Positions 33,817-43,370 are shown, counted from the first letter of the stretch. The stretch is DNA of 56,896 bases from Rhodocyclaceae bacterium UBA2250 (GCA_002347285.1 DDXW01000045.1:1-56896); one strand, 5' to 3'. Notes: generated from the letters alone by a model not told the origin. Numbers and translations are program-made.

Positions 33817-36255
33817 ATGAAGAAACTCAAACTGGTGATGGTCGGCAACGGCATGGCCGGCTGCCGCACCCTCGAGGAACTGCTCAAGCTGGCGCCGGAC
33901 CTCTACGAGATCACGGTGTTCGGCGCCGAGCCGCACCCTAACTACAACCGCATCATGCTCTCGCCGGTGCTGGCGGGCGAGACCAAGTTCGAGGATATTG
34001 TGCTCAACGACCTCGCCTGGTACCGCGACAACGGCATCCTCCTGCACGCCGGCAAACAGGTCGTGAAGATCGACCGCAAGGCGCAGAAGGTGATCGCCGC
34101 CGATGGCACCGAGGCCGAATACGATCGACTATTGCTGGCGACGGGTTCCTCGCCCTTCATCCTGCCGGTGCCGGGCAAGGACCTGCCGGGCGTGATCGCC
34201 TACCGGGACATCGCCGACACCGAGGCGATGATCGAGGCGGCCAAGCATCACAGTCACGCCGTGGTGATCGGCGCCGGCCTGCTGGGCCTCGAAGCCGCCA
34301 ACGGGCTCAAGATACAGGGCATGGACGTGACCGTCGTGCATCTGGGCGACTGGATCATGGAGCGCCAGCTCGACAAGACCGCCGCCGATCTGCTGCAGAA
34401 GTCGCTCGAAGCCAAGGGTCTGAAATTCCTGCTCGGCAAGCAGACGGCCGAACTGGTTGCTGGTGAAAGCGGTCGCGTCGCCGCGATCCGCTTCAAGGAC
34501 GGCACGGTGATTCCCGCCGACCTCGTCGTCATGGCCGTCGGCATCCGCCCGAACACGGCCCTGGCGGAGTCCGCCGGCATCCATTGCGAGCGAGGGATCG
34601 TCGTCGATGACACGCTGCAGACTTACGACCCGAAGATCTACGCCGTCGGCGAATGCGTCGCGCATCGGGGAATTGCCTACGGTCTCGTCGCCCCGCTGTT
34701 CGAGCAGGCCAAGGTCTGCGCCAACCACCTCGCGCAGATGGGCATCGGCCGCTACGGCGGCTCGGTGACCTCGACCAAGCTCAAGGTCACCGGCATCGAC
34801 GTGTTCTCGGCCGGCAACTTCATGGGCGGTGAAAGTACCGAGGAAATCGTGCTCGCCGACCCGTCCGCCGGCATCTACAAGAAGCTGGTGATCAAGGGAG
34901 ACACGCTGGCCGGCGCCGTGCTCTATGGCGATACCGGCGACGGCGCCTGGTACTTCCAGCTATTGAAGGACAAGCAGAACATCGCCGACATCCGCGACCA
35001 TCTGATGTTCGGCAGCCATCATGTGGGCGACGCGGGCCACGCCGGCCAGAACAGGGCCGCCGCGATGCCGGACGAGGCCGAGGTCTGCGGCTGCAACGGC
35101 GTCTGCAAGGGCGACATCGTCAAGGCGATCAAGACCCACGGCCTGTTCACCCTGGAGGACGTGCGCAAGCACACCAAGGCCTCCAGCTCCTGCGGCAGCT
35201 GCACCGGCCTGGTCGAGCAGATCCTCGCCTCCACGGTCGGCGGCGCCTACCAACCGGCCGACACCAACGACAAGCCGGTCTGCGGCTGCACCGACCACTC
35301 GCACGGCGAAGTCCGCAAGGCGATCCGCGAGCAGAAGCTGCTGTCGATTCCCGCGGTCATGCAGTTCCTGGAGTGGAAGACCTCCGACGGCTGCGCCAGC
35401 TGCCGCCCGGCCCTCAACTACTACCTGATCTCCACCTGGCCGCACGAGGCGCAGGACGACCCGCAGTCCCGCTTCATCAACGAGCGCGCCCACGCCAACA
35501 TCCAGAAGGACGGCACCTTCAGCGTGGTACCGCGCATGTGGGGCGGCCTGACCACCCCGGCCGAGCTGCGCACGATCGCCGACGTGGCCGAGAAGTACGA
35601 GGTGCCGACCGTCAAGATGACCGGCGGCGCGCGCATCGACCTGCTGGGCATCCGCAAGGGCGACCTGCCCAAGGTCTGGGAAGACCTCGGCAAGGCCGGG
35701 CTGGTTTCCGGCCACGCCTACGGCAAGTCGATCCGCACCGTGAAGACCTGCGTCGGCGCCGAGCACTGCCGCTTCGGCACCCAGCGCTCGATGGACATGG
35801 GCGTGCAACTGGAGAAGATGCTGTTCGGCATGTGGGCGCCGCACAAGGTCAAGCTCGCGGTATCCGGCTGCCCGCGCAACTGCGCCGAGGCCGGCATCAA
35901 GGACGTCGGCGTGATCGGGGTGGACTCGGGCTACGAGCTTTACATCGCCGGCAACGGCGGCATCAAGACCGAGGTCGCCATGTTCATGTGCAAGGTTAAG
36001 AACGATTCTGAAGTACTTGAATATTCAGGGGCATTCTTGCAGCTTTACCGCGAGGAAGCCTGGTACCTCGAACGCACCTGCCACTACGTCGCCCGCGTCG
36101 GTCTCGATCATGTGAAGAAGGCCGTCGTCGAGAATCCCGCCCGCCGCGCCGAACTTTACGAGCGCCTGCTCTACTCGCTGCAGGGCTACGAAGACCCTTG
36201 GGCGACCGCCGTCGCCACCGGTTCGAAGGAATACAAAGCGCTGGAGGTGGCCTGA
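33817..36255 (+). CDS. nirB: Assimilatory nitrite reductase, large subunit
   Basis: An 812-residue NADH-dependent siroheme enzyme reducing nitrite to ammonium. N-terminal FAD/NAD domains (VMVGNGMAG, VIGAGLLGLEAANGL) are followed by two BFD-type [2Fe-2S] modules (CGCNGVC...CGSC about 425-465, and CGCT...CASC about 488-525), the ferredoxin-like half domain, and the siroheme/[4Fe-4S] ligands Cys645, Cys651, Cys685 and Cys689 (TCVGAEHC, SGCPRNC). ATG 33817 with Shine-Dalgarno TAAGGA; a TTG at 33811 is less likely. A short AT-rich codon patch at about 35995-36045 encodes the conserved VLEYSGAFLQLY segment. Confidence 0.95.
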   Translation: MKKLKLVMVGNGMAGCRTLEELLKLAPDLYEITVFGAEPHPNYNRIMLSPVLAGETKFEDIVLNDLAWYRDNGILLHAGKQVVKIDRKAQKVIAADGTEAEYDRLLLATGSSPFILPVPGKDLPGVIAYRDIADTEAMIEAAKHHSHAVVIGAGLLGLEAANGLKIQGMDVTVVHLGDWIMERQLDKTAADLLQKSLEAKGLKFLLGKQTAELVAGESGRVAAIRFKDGTVIPADLVVMAVGIRPNTALAESAGIHCERGIVVDDTLQTYDPKIYAVGECVAHRGIAYGLVAPLFEQAKVCANHLAQMGIGRYGGSVTSTKLKVTGIDVFSAGNFMGGESTEEIVLADPSAGIYKKLVIKGDTLAGAVLYGDTGDGAWYFQLLKDKQNIADIRDHLMFGSHHVGDAGHAGQNRAAAMPDEAEVCGCNGVCKGDIVKAIKTHGLFTLEDVRKHTKASSSCGSCTGLVEQILASTVGGAYQPADTNDKPVCGCTDHSHGEVRKAIREQKLLSIPAVMQFLEWKTSDGCASCRPALNYYLISTWPHEAQDDPQSRFINERAHANIQKDGTFSVVPRMWGGLTTPAELRTIADVAEKYEVPTVKMTGGARIDLLGIRKGDLPKVWEDLGKAGLVSGHAYGKSIRTVKTCVGAEHCRFGTQRSMDMGVQLEKMLFGMWAPHKVKLAVSGCPRNCAEAGIKDVGVIGVDSGYELYIAGNGGIKTEVAMFMCKVKNDSEVLEYSGAFLQLYREEAWYLERTCHYVARVGLDHVKKAVVENPARRAELYERLLYSLQGYEDPWATAVATGSKEYKALEVA

Positions 36256-36573
36256 ATGAGCGACTGGAAAAAACTCTGTGTTCTGGACGAGATTCCCCGC
36301 CTCGGCAGCCGCGTGGTGAAGTCCCCCAATGGTAAAGGGGGCGACATCGCCGTGTTCCGCACCGCCGACGACGAAGTCTTCGCCCTCCACGACAAGTGCC
36401 CGCACAAAGGCGGCGCGCTCTCCCAAGGGCTGGTCGCCGGCAAGGTCGTCACCTGCCCGATGCACTCGTGGAAGATCCAGCTCGATAGCGGCATGGCCGT
36501 GGCGCCGGACGTCGGTTGCGCGCATTCGTTCGCCGTCAAGCTGGAAGGCGGTGCAGTGTGGATCGCCCTCTGA
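36256..36573 (+). CDS. nirD: Assimilatory nitrite reductase, small subunit
   Basis: A 105-residue Rieske-type [2Fe-2S] subunit with the ligand motifs CPHKGG and CPMHSW. It begins directly after the nirB stop. The end overlaps the GTG of nasA by 16 bp. Confidence 0.94.
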   Translation: MSDWKKLCVLDEIPRLGSRVVKSPNGKGGDIAVFRTADDEVFALHDKCPHKGGALSQGLVAGKVVTCPMHSWKIQLDSGMAVAPDVGCAHSFAVKLEGGAVWIAL

Positions 36574-39296
36574 CCGAGACCCGCAGCGTCTGCTGCTACT
36601 GCGGCACCGGCTGCGGCGTCCTGATCCGCTCGGACGGCCTGCGCATCGTCGATGTCGTCGGCGACCCGGCGCATCCGGCCAACTTCGGCCGGCTCTGCTC
36701 CAAGGGCAACACCCTGCACCTGGCCGCCGTCCGCACCGGCAGGGCCACCGTACCCCTGCTGCGCGAGAGCCGCACCGTGCTGTTCGAACCGACATCCTGG
36801 GACAACGCACTGGACGTGGCTGCCGAGCGCTTCGCGAAGATCATTCGCGAACACGGCCCGGACGCCGTCGCCTTCTACGTCTCCGGCCAGCTGCTGACCG
36901 AGGACTACTACGTCTTCAACAAGCTGGCGCGCGCGCTGGTCGGCACCAACAACATCGACTCCAACTCGCGCCTGTGCATGTCCTCTGCCGTGGCCGCCTA
37001 CAAGGCAACTTTGGGAAGTGACGCGGTGCCCTGCTCCTATGCCGATATTGATCTGGCCGATCTGATGCTGATTGCCGGTTCGAACACCGCTTACGCCCAC
37101 CCGATCGTCTTCCGCCGCATCGAGGCCGCGCGGGAGAAGACCCCCGACCTGAAACTCATCGTCGTCGATCCGCGCCGCACCGACACCGCCGCGAGCGCCG
37201 ACCTGCACCTCGCCATCGCCCCCGGCAGCGACGCCCTGCTCACCTCGGCCATGCTCCACGTGCTGCTGTGGGAAGGCCTGACCGACAATGCCTTCATCGC
37301 CGCGCACACCAGCGGTTTCGGCGATCTGAGAACGCAACTGGCCGAATTCACGCCCGGCGCGGTGGCCGCTGCCTGCGGAGTCAAAGCCGAAGAGATCGCC
37401 CTGGCCGCGCGGATGTTCGGCCAGGCGAAGGCGCCACTCTCCTTCTGGTGCCAGGGACTCAACCAGTCGATCCACGGCACCGCGAACGGCGCCGCGCTGA
37501 TCCACCTGCACCTCGCCACCGGGAAAATCGGCAAACCCGGCATGGGCCCGTTCTCCCTCACCGGCCAGCCCAACGCGATGGGCGGACGCGAGACCGGGAC
37601 GATGGTCAACCTGTTGCCGGGCCACCGCAACATCGCCGATCCTGCCGACCGCGCCGAACTGGCCGCGCTCTGGGGCATCCCCGCCCTGCCCGCCCAGCCG
37701 GGCAAGACCGCCGTCGAACTCTTCGACGCGCTCGCCGACGGCACGGTCAAGGCGATCTGGATCGCCTGCACCAACCCGGCCCAGTCGCTGCCCGACCTCG
37801 GCAAGGTGCGGCAGGCGCTCACCCAGGCCGAATTCGTCGTCGTGCAGGATGCCTGGGGCGACACCGAGACCGCCGCCTACGCCGATCTGCTGCTGCCCGC
37901 CGCCACCTGGGGCGAGAAGGACGGCACGGTGACCAACTCCGAGCGCCGCATCTCGCGCGTGCGCGCCACCATCGCCCCGCCCGGCGAAGCCCGCGCCGAC
38001 TGGCGCATCGCCCGCGACTTCGCGCTCAAGCTCAATGAAAAACTCGGCGCCGGCAGGGCGGCGCACTTCGACTTCCATTCCGCCGAGGAGATCTACGCCG
38101 AATACGTGAAAACGACGGTCGGCCGCGACCTCGACATCGGCGGCCTATCGCATGACGCGCTCGATACGCTCGGCCCGGTGCAGTGGCCGTTCATCGACGG
38201 CAAGGGCACCGACCGGCTCTACACCGACCACCGCTTCGCCTTCCCCGACGGCAAGGCGAGATTCGTCGCCATCGACACGCGGCTGACGGCCGAATCACCC
38301 GACGCGCGCCATCCCTTCCGCCTGCTCACCGGCCGGCTGCGCGACCAATGGCACGGCATGAGCCGCACCGGCCGCATCCCGCGCCTCTACAGCCACGAAC
38401 CCGAGCCGCGCATCCAGGTACATCCGTCCGACCTGCACCGGCGCGGCTGGCACGAAGGCCAGCTGATGCGCGTGAAGAGCCGGCGCGGCGAGATCGTGCT
38501 GCCCGTCGCCGCCAGCGAGGAAGTACGCCCCGGCCAGGTCTTCGTCGCCATGCACTGGGGGCGGCGCAGCCTCTCGCACGACGGCGTGAATGCGCTCACG
38601 ATCCCGGCCTGCGATCCCGTCTCCAAGCAGCCCGAACTCAAGCATGCCGCGCTGCGCATCGAGCCGGCCGCCCTGCCCTGGCGCCTGGTGGCGCTGCGCT
38701 CGTCCGGCCCGATGCATACAGTTGCGGACGCGCACGAAACCGTGCTGGTCTGGCGCGCGCGCCTCGCGCCGCTGCTCGACGGCCTCGGCTACGCCGTGCT
38801 CACCCTCGACGGCCGCGAGCGCCCGCTGGTCGCGCTGCGCCTCGCGCTGGCCGAGCCGCTGCCCGCCGAACGTATCGAGCGCATCGCCCGTCTGCTCGAC
38901 ATGCCCGAAGAGGCCTGCCTCGCCTACCGCGATCCCGCCAAAAACGTGATCAAGCGCGCGCGGATCGATGACGAACGGCTCACCGGCATCCTGCTCGCCG
39001 GCGAAGACCAGGCCAGCGGCTGGCTGCGCGCCGCGTTGCGCGACGGCGTACCCATCGACGCCCTGCGCCGCTGGATTTTCGCCCCGCGCGCCGAGCCGCC
39101 AATTGGTAACAGTGCCGCCGCCGCCCCGCGCAAGGTGGTCTGCAACTGCCTCGACGTCAGCGAGGCGGACATCAAGCGGGAAATCGCCGCCGGCGCCGAC
39201 CTCGCGGCGCTGCAGGAAAAACTGAAGTGCGGCACCTCCTGCGGCTCCTGCGTGCCCGAGATCAAGCGGATGCTGGCGGTGCCGCAGACAGCTTGA
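36558..39296 (+). CDS. nasA: Assimilatory nitrate reductase, catalytic subunit
   Basis: A 912-residue molybdopterin enzyme reducing nitrate to nitrite in the cytoplasm. The N-terminal [4Fe-4S] ligands are in CCYCGTGCGV with a later Cys near RLCSKGN. Molybdopterin-dinucleotide domains follow (SNSRLCMSSAVAAYK, WCQGLNQSIHGTANG, TGQPNAMGGRETG). The C-terminus carries a BFD-like [2Fe-2S] module (CNCLDVSEADI and CGTSCGSC), as in NasA proteins that take electrons without a separate NasC domain. GTG 36558 is chosen as it gives MDRPLTETRSVCC; the reading upstream is a nirD shadow. Needs molybdate, supplied by the mod genes at the right end. Confidence 0.94.
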   Translation: MDRPLTETRSVCCYCGTGCGVLIRSDGLRIVDVVGDPAHPANFGRLCSKGNTLHLAAVRTGRATVPLLRESRTVLFEPTSWDNALDVAAERFAKIIREHGPDAVAFYVSGQLLTEDYYVFNKLARALVGTNNIDSNSRLCMSSAVAAYKATLGSDAVPCSYADIDLADLMLIAGSNTAYAHPIVFRRIEAAREKTPDLKLIVVDPRRTDTAASADLHLAIAPGSDALLTSAMLHVLLWEGLTDNAFIAAHTSGFGDLRTQLAEFTPGAVAAACGVKAEEIALAARMFGQAKAPLSFWCQGLNQSIHGTANGAALIHLHLATGKIGKPGMGPFSLTGQPNAMGGRETGTMVNLLPGHRNIADPADRAELAALWGIPALPAQPGKTAVELFDALADGTVKAIWIACTNPAQSLPDLGKVRQALTQAEFVVVQDAWGDTETAAYADLLLPAATWGEKDGTVTNSERRISRVRATIAPPGEARADWRIARDFALKLNEKLGAGRAAHFDFHSAEEIYAEYVKTTVGRDLDIGGLSHDALDTLGPVQWPFIDGKGTDRLYTDHRFAFPDGKARFVAIDTRLTAESPDARHPFRLLTGRLRDQWHGMSRTGRIPRLYSHEPEPRIQVHPSDLHRRGWHEGQLMRVKSRRGEIVLPVAASEEVRPGQVFVAMHWGRRSLSHDGVNALTIPACDPVSKQPELKHAALRIEPAALPWRLVALRSSGPMHTVADAHETVLVWRARLAPLLDGLGYAVLTLDGRERPLVALRLALAEPLPAERIERIARLLDMPEEACLAYRDPAKNVIKRARIDDERLTGILLAGEDQASGWLRAALRDGVPIDALRRWIFAPRAEPPIGNSAAAAPRKVVCNCLDVSEADIKREIAAGADLAALQEKLKCGTSCGSCVPEIKRMLAVPQTA

Positions 39297-39320
39297 AGGT
39301 CGGCACCGGGAGGGCGGCGG

Positions 39321-39728
39321 CTACTCCTCGACCTTGCCGCGCCCGGCCTTGATCGCGGCGCGACGGGTCTTGCCTTCCAGCCGCTTCTTGACCGATGAGC
39401 GGGTAGGCTGGGTCGGCCGGCGTTTCCTGGGCAGGACGGCGACGCTGTCGATCAGCTCATGGAGGCGCCGCAAGGCTTCCTGCCGATTGCCTTCGAGGCT
39501 CCGGTATTCCTGTGCCTTGATGATGACGACCCCGTCCTTGCTGATGCGCTGGTCGCCGAGCGCCAGCAGCCTTTGTTTGACCGCCAGGGGCAGGGAGGAG
39601 GCCTGGATGTCGAAGCGCAGATGCACGGCATTCGCGACTTTGTTGACGTTCTGGCCCCCCGCCCCTTGCGCGCGGATCGCCGTGACCTCCACTTCGTGGT
39701 CTGGAATGGTGAAGCGGACTCTCGTCAT
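39321..39728 (-). CDS. arfB: Ribosome-rescue peptidyl-tRNA hydrolase ArfB
   Basis: A 135-residue release-factor-like protein with the catalytic GGQ in RAQGAGGQNVNKVANAV and the basic C-terminal tail (KKRLEGKTRRAAIKAGRGK) that enters the empty mRNA channel of stalled ribosomes. Normal length. Convergent with nasA, 24 bp apart. Confidence 0.93.
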   Translation of the reverse strand: MTRVRFTIPDHEVEVTAIRAQGAGGQNVNKVANAVHLRFDIQASSLPLAVKQRLLALGDQRISKDGVVIIKAQEYRSLEGNRQEALRRLHELIDSVAVLPRKRRPTQPTRSSVKKRLEGKTRRAAIKAGRGKVEE

Positions 39729-39857
39729 CCGCCGATGTTACGGAGAAACCGGCGGCCCGTCCGGACGACCGATAACCCTGCCGCCGGCAGCGTTGTTTTC
39801 CTGCCCCGGTTCGTGTCATTCTTGCCGCATAACCACAAGCCGCACTGCCGGCGCCCC

Positions 39858-40229
39858 GAGCCCTGCGCTCTCGCGCCGACCCTGACGGCCTGGCGGGAGA
39901 ACATGGCCAACCTCGGCTTGTCCCCGCTGGTGCTGCTGGCGGTGTTCCTCGTCTGGGCGCGCGCCTCGCTGGTCAGCTTCGCGATGTTCTTCTCCGATGT
40001 AATGCCGGACATCCGCGGCATGCTGATCCAGGTGGTGCACCCGGAAAATATCGGCTTCCTCGCTATCTGGCTGGGCATCGGCGCACTGTTCGCGCTGCTG
40101 GTGTTCGCCATCAGCGTCGTGGCCATCCCGCTGATGATGGATCGCCGGCTCGATGCCGTGACGGCGGCACTGACCAGCGTGCGGGTCGTCATCGAGAACC
40201 CGGGCGCCATGACGATGTGGGCGGCGGCC
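39858..40229 (+). pseudogene. Truncated DUF2189-like membrane protein gene
   Basis: The only content of the 513-bp gap between arfB and acr3. The plus strand encodes a fragment resembling the C-terminal half of DUF2189 inner-membrane proteins: TLTAWRENMANL, LVWARASLVSFAMFF, FALLVFAISVVAIPLMMDR, DAVTAALTSVRVVIENPGAM. The usual N-terminal helices are absent, and the protein sequence loses similarity at about 40229 (MTMWAAAI), 12 bp before the acr3 stop on the opposite strand; the frame then runs antisense through acr3. Looks like a gene broken when the arsenic genes arrived or recombined. The family assignment is by eye. Confidence 0.6.
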
Positions 40230-40241
40230 ATCCAGGCCCGC

Positions 40242-41315
40242 TCAGCGCTGCGCCGCTGCGTACCAGCCCCTGCTGGCGTTGACCACCCTGACCACCAGCA
40301 GCATCACCGGCACTTCGATCAGTACGCCGACCACCGTCGCCAGCGCGGCGCCCGACTCGAAGCCGAACAGGCTGATGGCCGCGGCCACCGCCAGCTCGAA
40401 GAAGTTGCTGGCGCCGATCAGTGCCGACGGGCAGGCGACGTTGTGCTTCTCGCCGACCGCGCGGTTGAGCCAGTAGGCCAGCGCCGAGTTGAAGAACACC
40501 TGGATCAGGATCGGCACCGCCAGCAGCGCGATGATCAACGGTTTGTCGACGATCGCCCTGCCCTGGAAGGCGAACAGCAGCACCAGCGTGGCGAGCAGCG
40601 CGGCGATCGACCACGGGCCGATCTTGTGCATCGTCGCCTCGAAATGCGCCTGCCCTTTCCCGAGCAGCGCCTTGCGCCAGAGCTGCGCCAGCGCCAGCGG
40701 GATGACGATGTAGAGGACGACCGAGGTCACCAGCGTGTCCCACGGCACGACGATCGCCGAGATGCCGAGCAGCAGGCCGACGATCGGCGCGAAGGCGAAC
40801 ACCATGATCGTGTCGTTCAAGGCCACCTGCGAGAGCGTGAACAGCGGGTCGCCGTTCGACAACCGGCTCCAGACGAACACCATCGCCGTGCAGGGTGCGG
40901 CGGCGAGCAGGATCAGGCCGGCGACGTAGCTGTCGAGCTGGTCGGCCGGCAGATAGGGCGCGAACAGCTGCCGGATGAACAGCCAGCCGAGGAAGGCCAT
41001 CGAGAACGGCTTGACCAGCCAGTTGACGAACAGCGTGACTGCGATGCCTTTCATATGGCTCCGCACCTCGTGCAGCGCGCCGAAATCCACCTTGACCAGC
41101 ATCGGGATGATCATCACCCAGATCAGCAGGCCCACCGGGATGTTCACTTGCGCGAACTCCATGCGGCCGAGCGCCTGGAACGGCGCCGGCAGCCACTGGC
41201 CGAGCGCGATGCCCGCGACGATGCAGAGGAACACCCAGACCGTCAGCCAGCGTTCGAAGAAGCTCATCGGGGCACCCGCGGCGGCTTTCGCCGTGACTTC
41301 GCATTGGGCGGACAT
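40242..41315 (-). CDS. acr3: Arsenite efflux transporter Acr3
   Basis: A 357-residue membrane protein of the ACR3 family with about ten transmembrane helices, pumping As(III) out. Family blocks include FVNWLVKPFSMAFLGW, LLAAAPCTAMVFVWS (conserved Cys) and ALIGASNFFELAVA. ATG 41315 gives a short N-terminal tail before MSFFERWLTVWVF. Last gene of the arsenic operon. Confidence 0.94.
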   Translation of the reverse strand: MSAQCEVTAKAAAGAPMSFFERWLTVWVFLCIVAGIALGQWLPAPFQALGRMEFAQVNIPVGLLIWVMIIPMLVKVDFGALHEVRSHMKGIAVTLFVNWLVKPFSMAFLGWLFIRQLFAPYLPADQLDSYVAGLILLAAAPCTAMVFVWSRLSNGDPLFTLSQVALNDTIMVFAFAPIVGLLLGISAIVVPWDTLVTSVVLYIVIPLALAQLWRKALLGKGQAHFEATMHKIGPWSIAALLATLVLLFAFQGRAIVDKPLIIALLAVPILIQVFFNSALAYWLNRAVGEKHNVACPSALIGASNFFELAVAAAISLFGFESGAALATVVGVLIEVPVMLLVVRVVNASRGWYAAAQR

Positions 41316-41327
41316 TGCGATGACTCC

Positions 41328-41735
41328 TCAGAGGCCGAGGGCGGCGCGCACGGCCGGGACGAGGCGGACGCGAATGTCGTCGCGCACCCGGACGAAACTG
41401 TCCAGCGGCTCGCCGTGCGGGTCGTGGAATGGCAGGTGAATCATCGGTACCGGCCGCGGGAAGACCGGGCAACTTTCCTTCGCGTTGTCGCAGACGGTGA
41501 CGACGAGGTCGATGGTCTCGCCGAGCAGCGCGTCGACATCCTTGGGTCGCAGGCCGTCCGTCGGCAGGCCGGCCAGCCGCAGCGCCTCGATGGCGCCGTC
41601 GGCCACCTTGGGTTGCGGCCGCGTTCCGGCCGAGAGGGCGCGCACCTGCCCGGCGAGATCGTGATTGAGGATCGCCTCGGCCATCTGCGAGCGGCACGAA
41701 TTGCCCGTGCACAGCACCAGCACCGTGCGGCTCAT
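41328..41735 (-). CDS. arsC: Arsenate reductase, thioredoxin-coupled type
   Basis: A 135-residue low-molecular-weight-phosphatase-fold reductase converting As(V) to As(III). P-loop CTGNSCRSQMAE (nucleophile Cys9 in VLCTGNSCRS), then the redox Cys pair in TVCDNAKESCPVF and the DP motif HDPHGE. ATG 41735 overlaps the stop of the CXXC protein (ATGA). Feeds As(III) to Acr3. Confidence 0.94.
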   Translation of the reverse strand: MSRTVLVLCTGNSCRSQMAEAILNHDLAGQVRALSAGTRPQPKVADGAIEALRLAGLPTDGLRPKDVDALLGETIDLVVTVCDNAKESCPVFPRPVPMIHLPFHDPHGEPLDSFVRVRDDIRVRLVPAVRAALGL

Positions 41736-41965
41736 GCGAACCACCCCTCGACCTTGCCGCGCGCCGGCACGCCGCCGGCATGCACGACCTTGCCGTCGAT
41801 CACCACGCCCGGCGTGCTCATCACGCCGTAACCCATGATCTGCTGCAGGTCCTCGACCTTTTCCAGCTCGATTTCCACACCCTTCGCCTGCGCGACTTCG
41901 GCGACCAGCTGGCAGGTGTTCTGGCAGTTGGCGCAGCCGGTGCCGAGAATCTTGATGTGTTTCAT
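41732..41965 (-). CDS. Small thioredoxin-fold redox protein (CXXC)
   Basis: A 77-residue protein of the redox-active disulfide protein 2 type with the motif GTGCANCQ (CxxC) and the cis-Pro region MSTPGVVIDGK. It lies between the permease and arsC and is coupled to arsC. It may reduce ArsC or work with the permease, as similar pairs are common. Confidence 0.9.
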   Translation of the reverse strand: MKHIKILGTGCANCQNTCQLVAEVAQAKGVEIELEKVEDLQQIMGYGVMSTPGVVIDGKVVHAGGVPARGKVEGWFA

Positions 41966-41974
41966 GGAAACTCC

Positions 41975-43021
41975 TTACAGGACAGCGTTGAAGACGATGC
42001 CGACGCCGAGGATGCCGGTGGCGACGATGCCGGCGAAGGCGGCGATCAGCGGAAGTTTCAGCACCTTGCGCAGGATGATCATTTCGGGCAGCGACAAGGC
42101 GATGACGCTCATCATGAAGGCCAGCACGGTGCCGAGCGCCGCGCCCTTGCCGAGCAGCGCCTCGACCACCGGGATGATGCCTGCGGCGTTGCTGTACATC
42201 GGCACGCCCAGAATGACAGCCGCCGGCAGCGACCACCACGGTGCGTCCTTGCCCATGATCGCCGCCAGCAGATCCTGCGGCACGTAACCGTGGATCAGCG
42301 CACCGACGGCGATGCCGAGCAGGACCCAGCGCCAGACGCGGCCGACGATCTCCTTCACGTGCGCGACGCCGGCGTCGATGCGCTCGGCCCAGCCGAGCCG
42401 AGCGGCCTCGTAATGCGCCGACTGGCTGGACTGCATCTGCCGCACCCAGTCTTCGAGATGGTGTTCCATGCCGAGCCGGCCGATGATCAGTCCGGCGACG
42501 ATGGCCACCGCGAGGCCGAGGCCGAGATACAGTGCCGCGACCTGCCAGCCGAACAGGCCGAACAGCAGCGCCAGCGCGATCTCGTTGATCATCGGCGCGG
42601 CGATCAGGAAGGAGAAGGTCACGCCGAGCGGCACGCCGGCCGACAGGAAGCCGATGAACAGCGGCACCGCCGAGCACGAGCAGAAGGGCGTGACGACGCC
42701 GAGGCTCGCCGCCATGACGTTGCCGAGGCCGAGCCGCCGGCCCGCAAGCAGGGAGCGCGTGCGTTCCGGAGTCACGAAGGTGTGGATCACGCCCATGACG
42801 AAGACCACCCCGGTCAGCAGCAGTAATACCTTCGGGGTGTCATAGACGAAGAAATGGATTGCTTCGCCCAGGTGCGTTTGGCGCGACAGGCCGAGCAGCG
42901 CGATCACGCCATCGGCGAAAGGCAGCAAGCTGGCATAGGCGGCCACCCAGACGGCGAGACCGAGTCCGACCCAGCCCCAGGGGGCGCGGCGCGCCGTGCT
43001 GTCGTCGGCAAGTTCGCTCAT
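41975..43021 (-). CDS. ArsP/DUF318-type permease
   Basis: A 348-residue inner-membrane protein with about eight helices. The conserved TPFCSCSAVPLF motif is characteristic; in ArsP the Cys pair binds trivalent organoarsenicals. ATG 43021 overlaps the arsR stop (ATGA); the longer reading into arsR is not used. Substrate by context is an arsenical, not proven. Confidence 0.88.
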   Translation of the reverse strand: MSELADDSTARRAPWGWVGLGLAVWVAAYASLLPFADGVIALLGLSRQTHLGEAIHFFVYDTPKVLLLLTGVVFVMGVIHTFVTPERTRSLLAGRRLGLGNVMAASLGVVTPFCSCSAVPLFIGFLSAGVPLGVTFSFLIAAPMINEIALALLFGLFGWQVAALYLGLGLAVAIVAGLIIGRLGMEHHLEDWVRQMQSSQSAHYEAARLGWAERIDAGVAHVKEIVGRVWRWVLLGIAVGALIHGYVPQDLLAAIMGKDAPWWSLPAAVILGVPMYSNAAGIIPVVEALLGKGAALGTVLAFMMSVIALSLPEMIILRKVLKLPLIAAFAGIVATGILGVGIVFNAVL

Positions 43022-43368
43022 GTCGCGCTCCTCGCCCGCCGCTTGGCGGCGGTATTCACCTGCTGGGTCCGTGGCAGGCAAGTGCCGCCGTTGCAGCAGT
43101 TGCTGGTCAGGAAGGCGATCAGGTCGTCCATGGTGGCGTAGTTGGCCGAGTAGCGGATGTAGCGGCTTTCGCGTTCCCCGACGATCAGGCCGACCCGGCT
43201 GAGATGGGCGAGATGGAACGAGAGCGTCGCCGGCGCCATGCCGAATCTCTCGCCGATCGCGCTGGCGTTGATGCCGGCCGGTCCCGCCTCCACGAGCAGC
43301 CGGAAGATCGCCAGGCGCGATTCGTGACCGAGGGCGGCGAGCAGTTCGGCGGCGTTCAACGTTTCCAT
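43018..43368 (-). CDS. arsR: ArsR-family arsenical repressor
   Basis: A 116-residue winged-helix repressor (ESRLAIFRLLVEAG, APATLSFHLAHLSRVGLI, YIRYSANY). The C-terminal SNCCNGGTC supplies Cys residues suitable for As(III) binding, in the position seen in type-2 ArsR proteins with C-terminal Cys pairs. First gene of arsR-permease-CXXC-arsC-acr3. Confidence 0.92.
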   Translation of the reverse strand: METLNAAELLAALGHESRLAIFRLLVEAGPAGINASAIGERFGMAPATLSFHLAHLSRVGLIVGERESRYIRYSANYATMDDLIAFLTSNCCNGGTCLPRTQQVNTAAKRRARSAT

Positions 43369-43370
43369 AG

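Noticed and set aside
39725..40231. Minus-strand frame of 168 codons upstream of arfB
   Set aside because: Ser/Thr/Arg-rich without any domain pattern; the opposite strand carries the membrane-protein-like fragment, so this is its shadow.
40469..40491. Partial match to the dispersed repeat inside acr3
   Set aside because: Only the 15-base stretch around the core matches and the left half does not fit; the segment encodes conserved acr3 residues.
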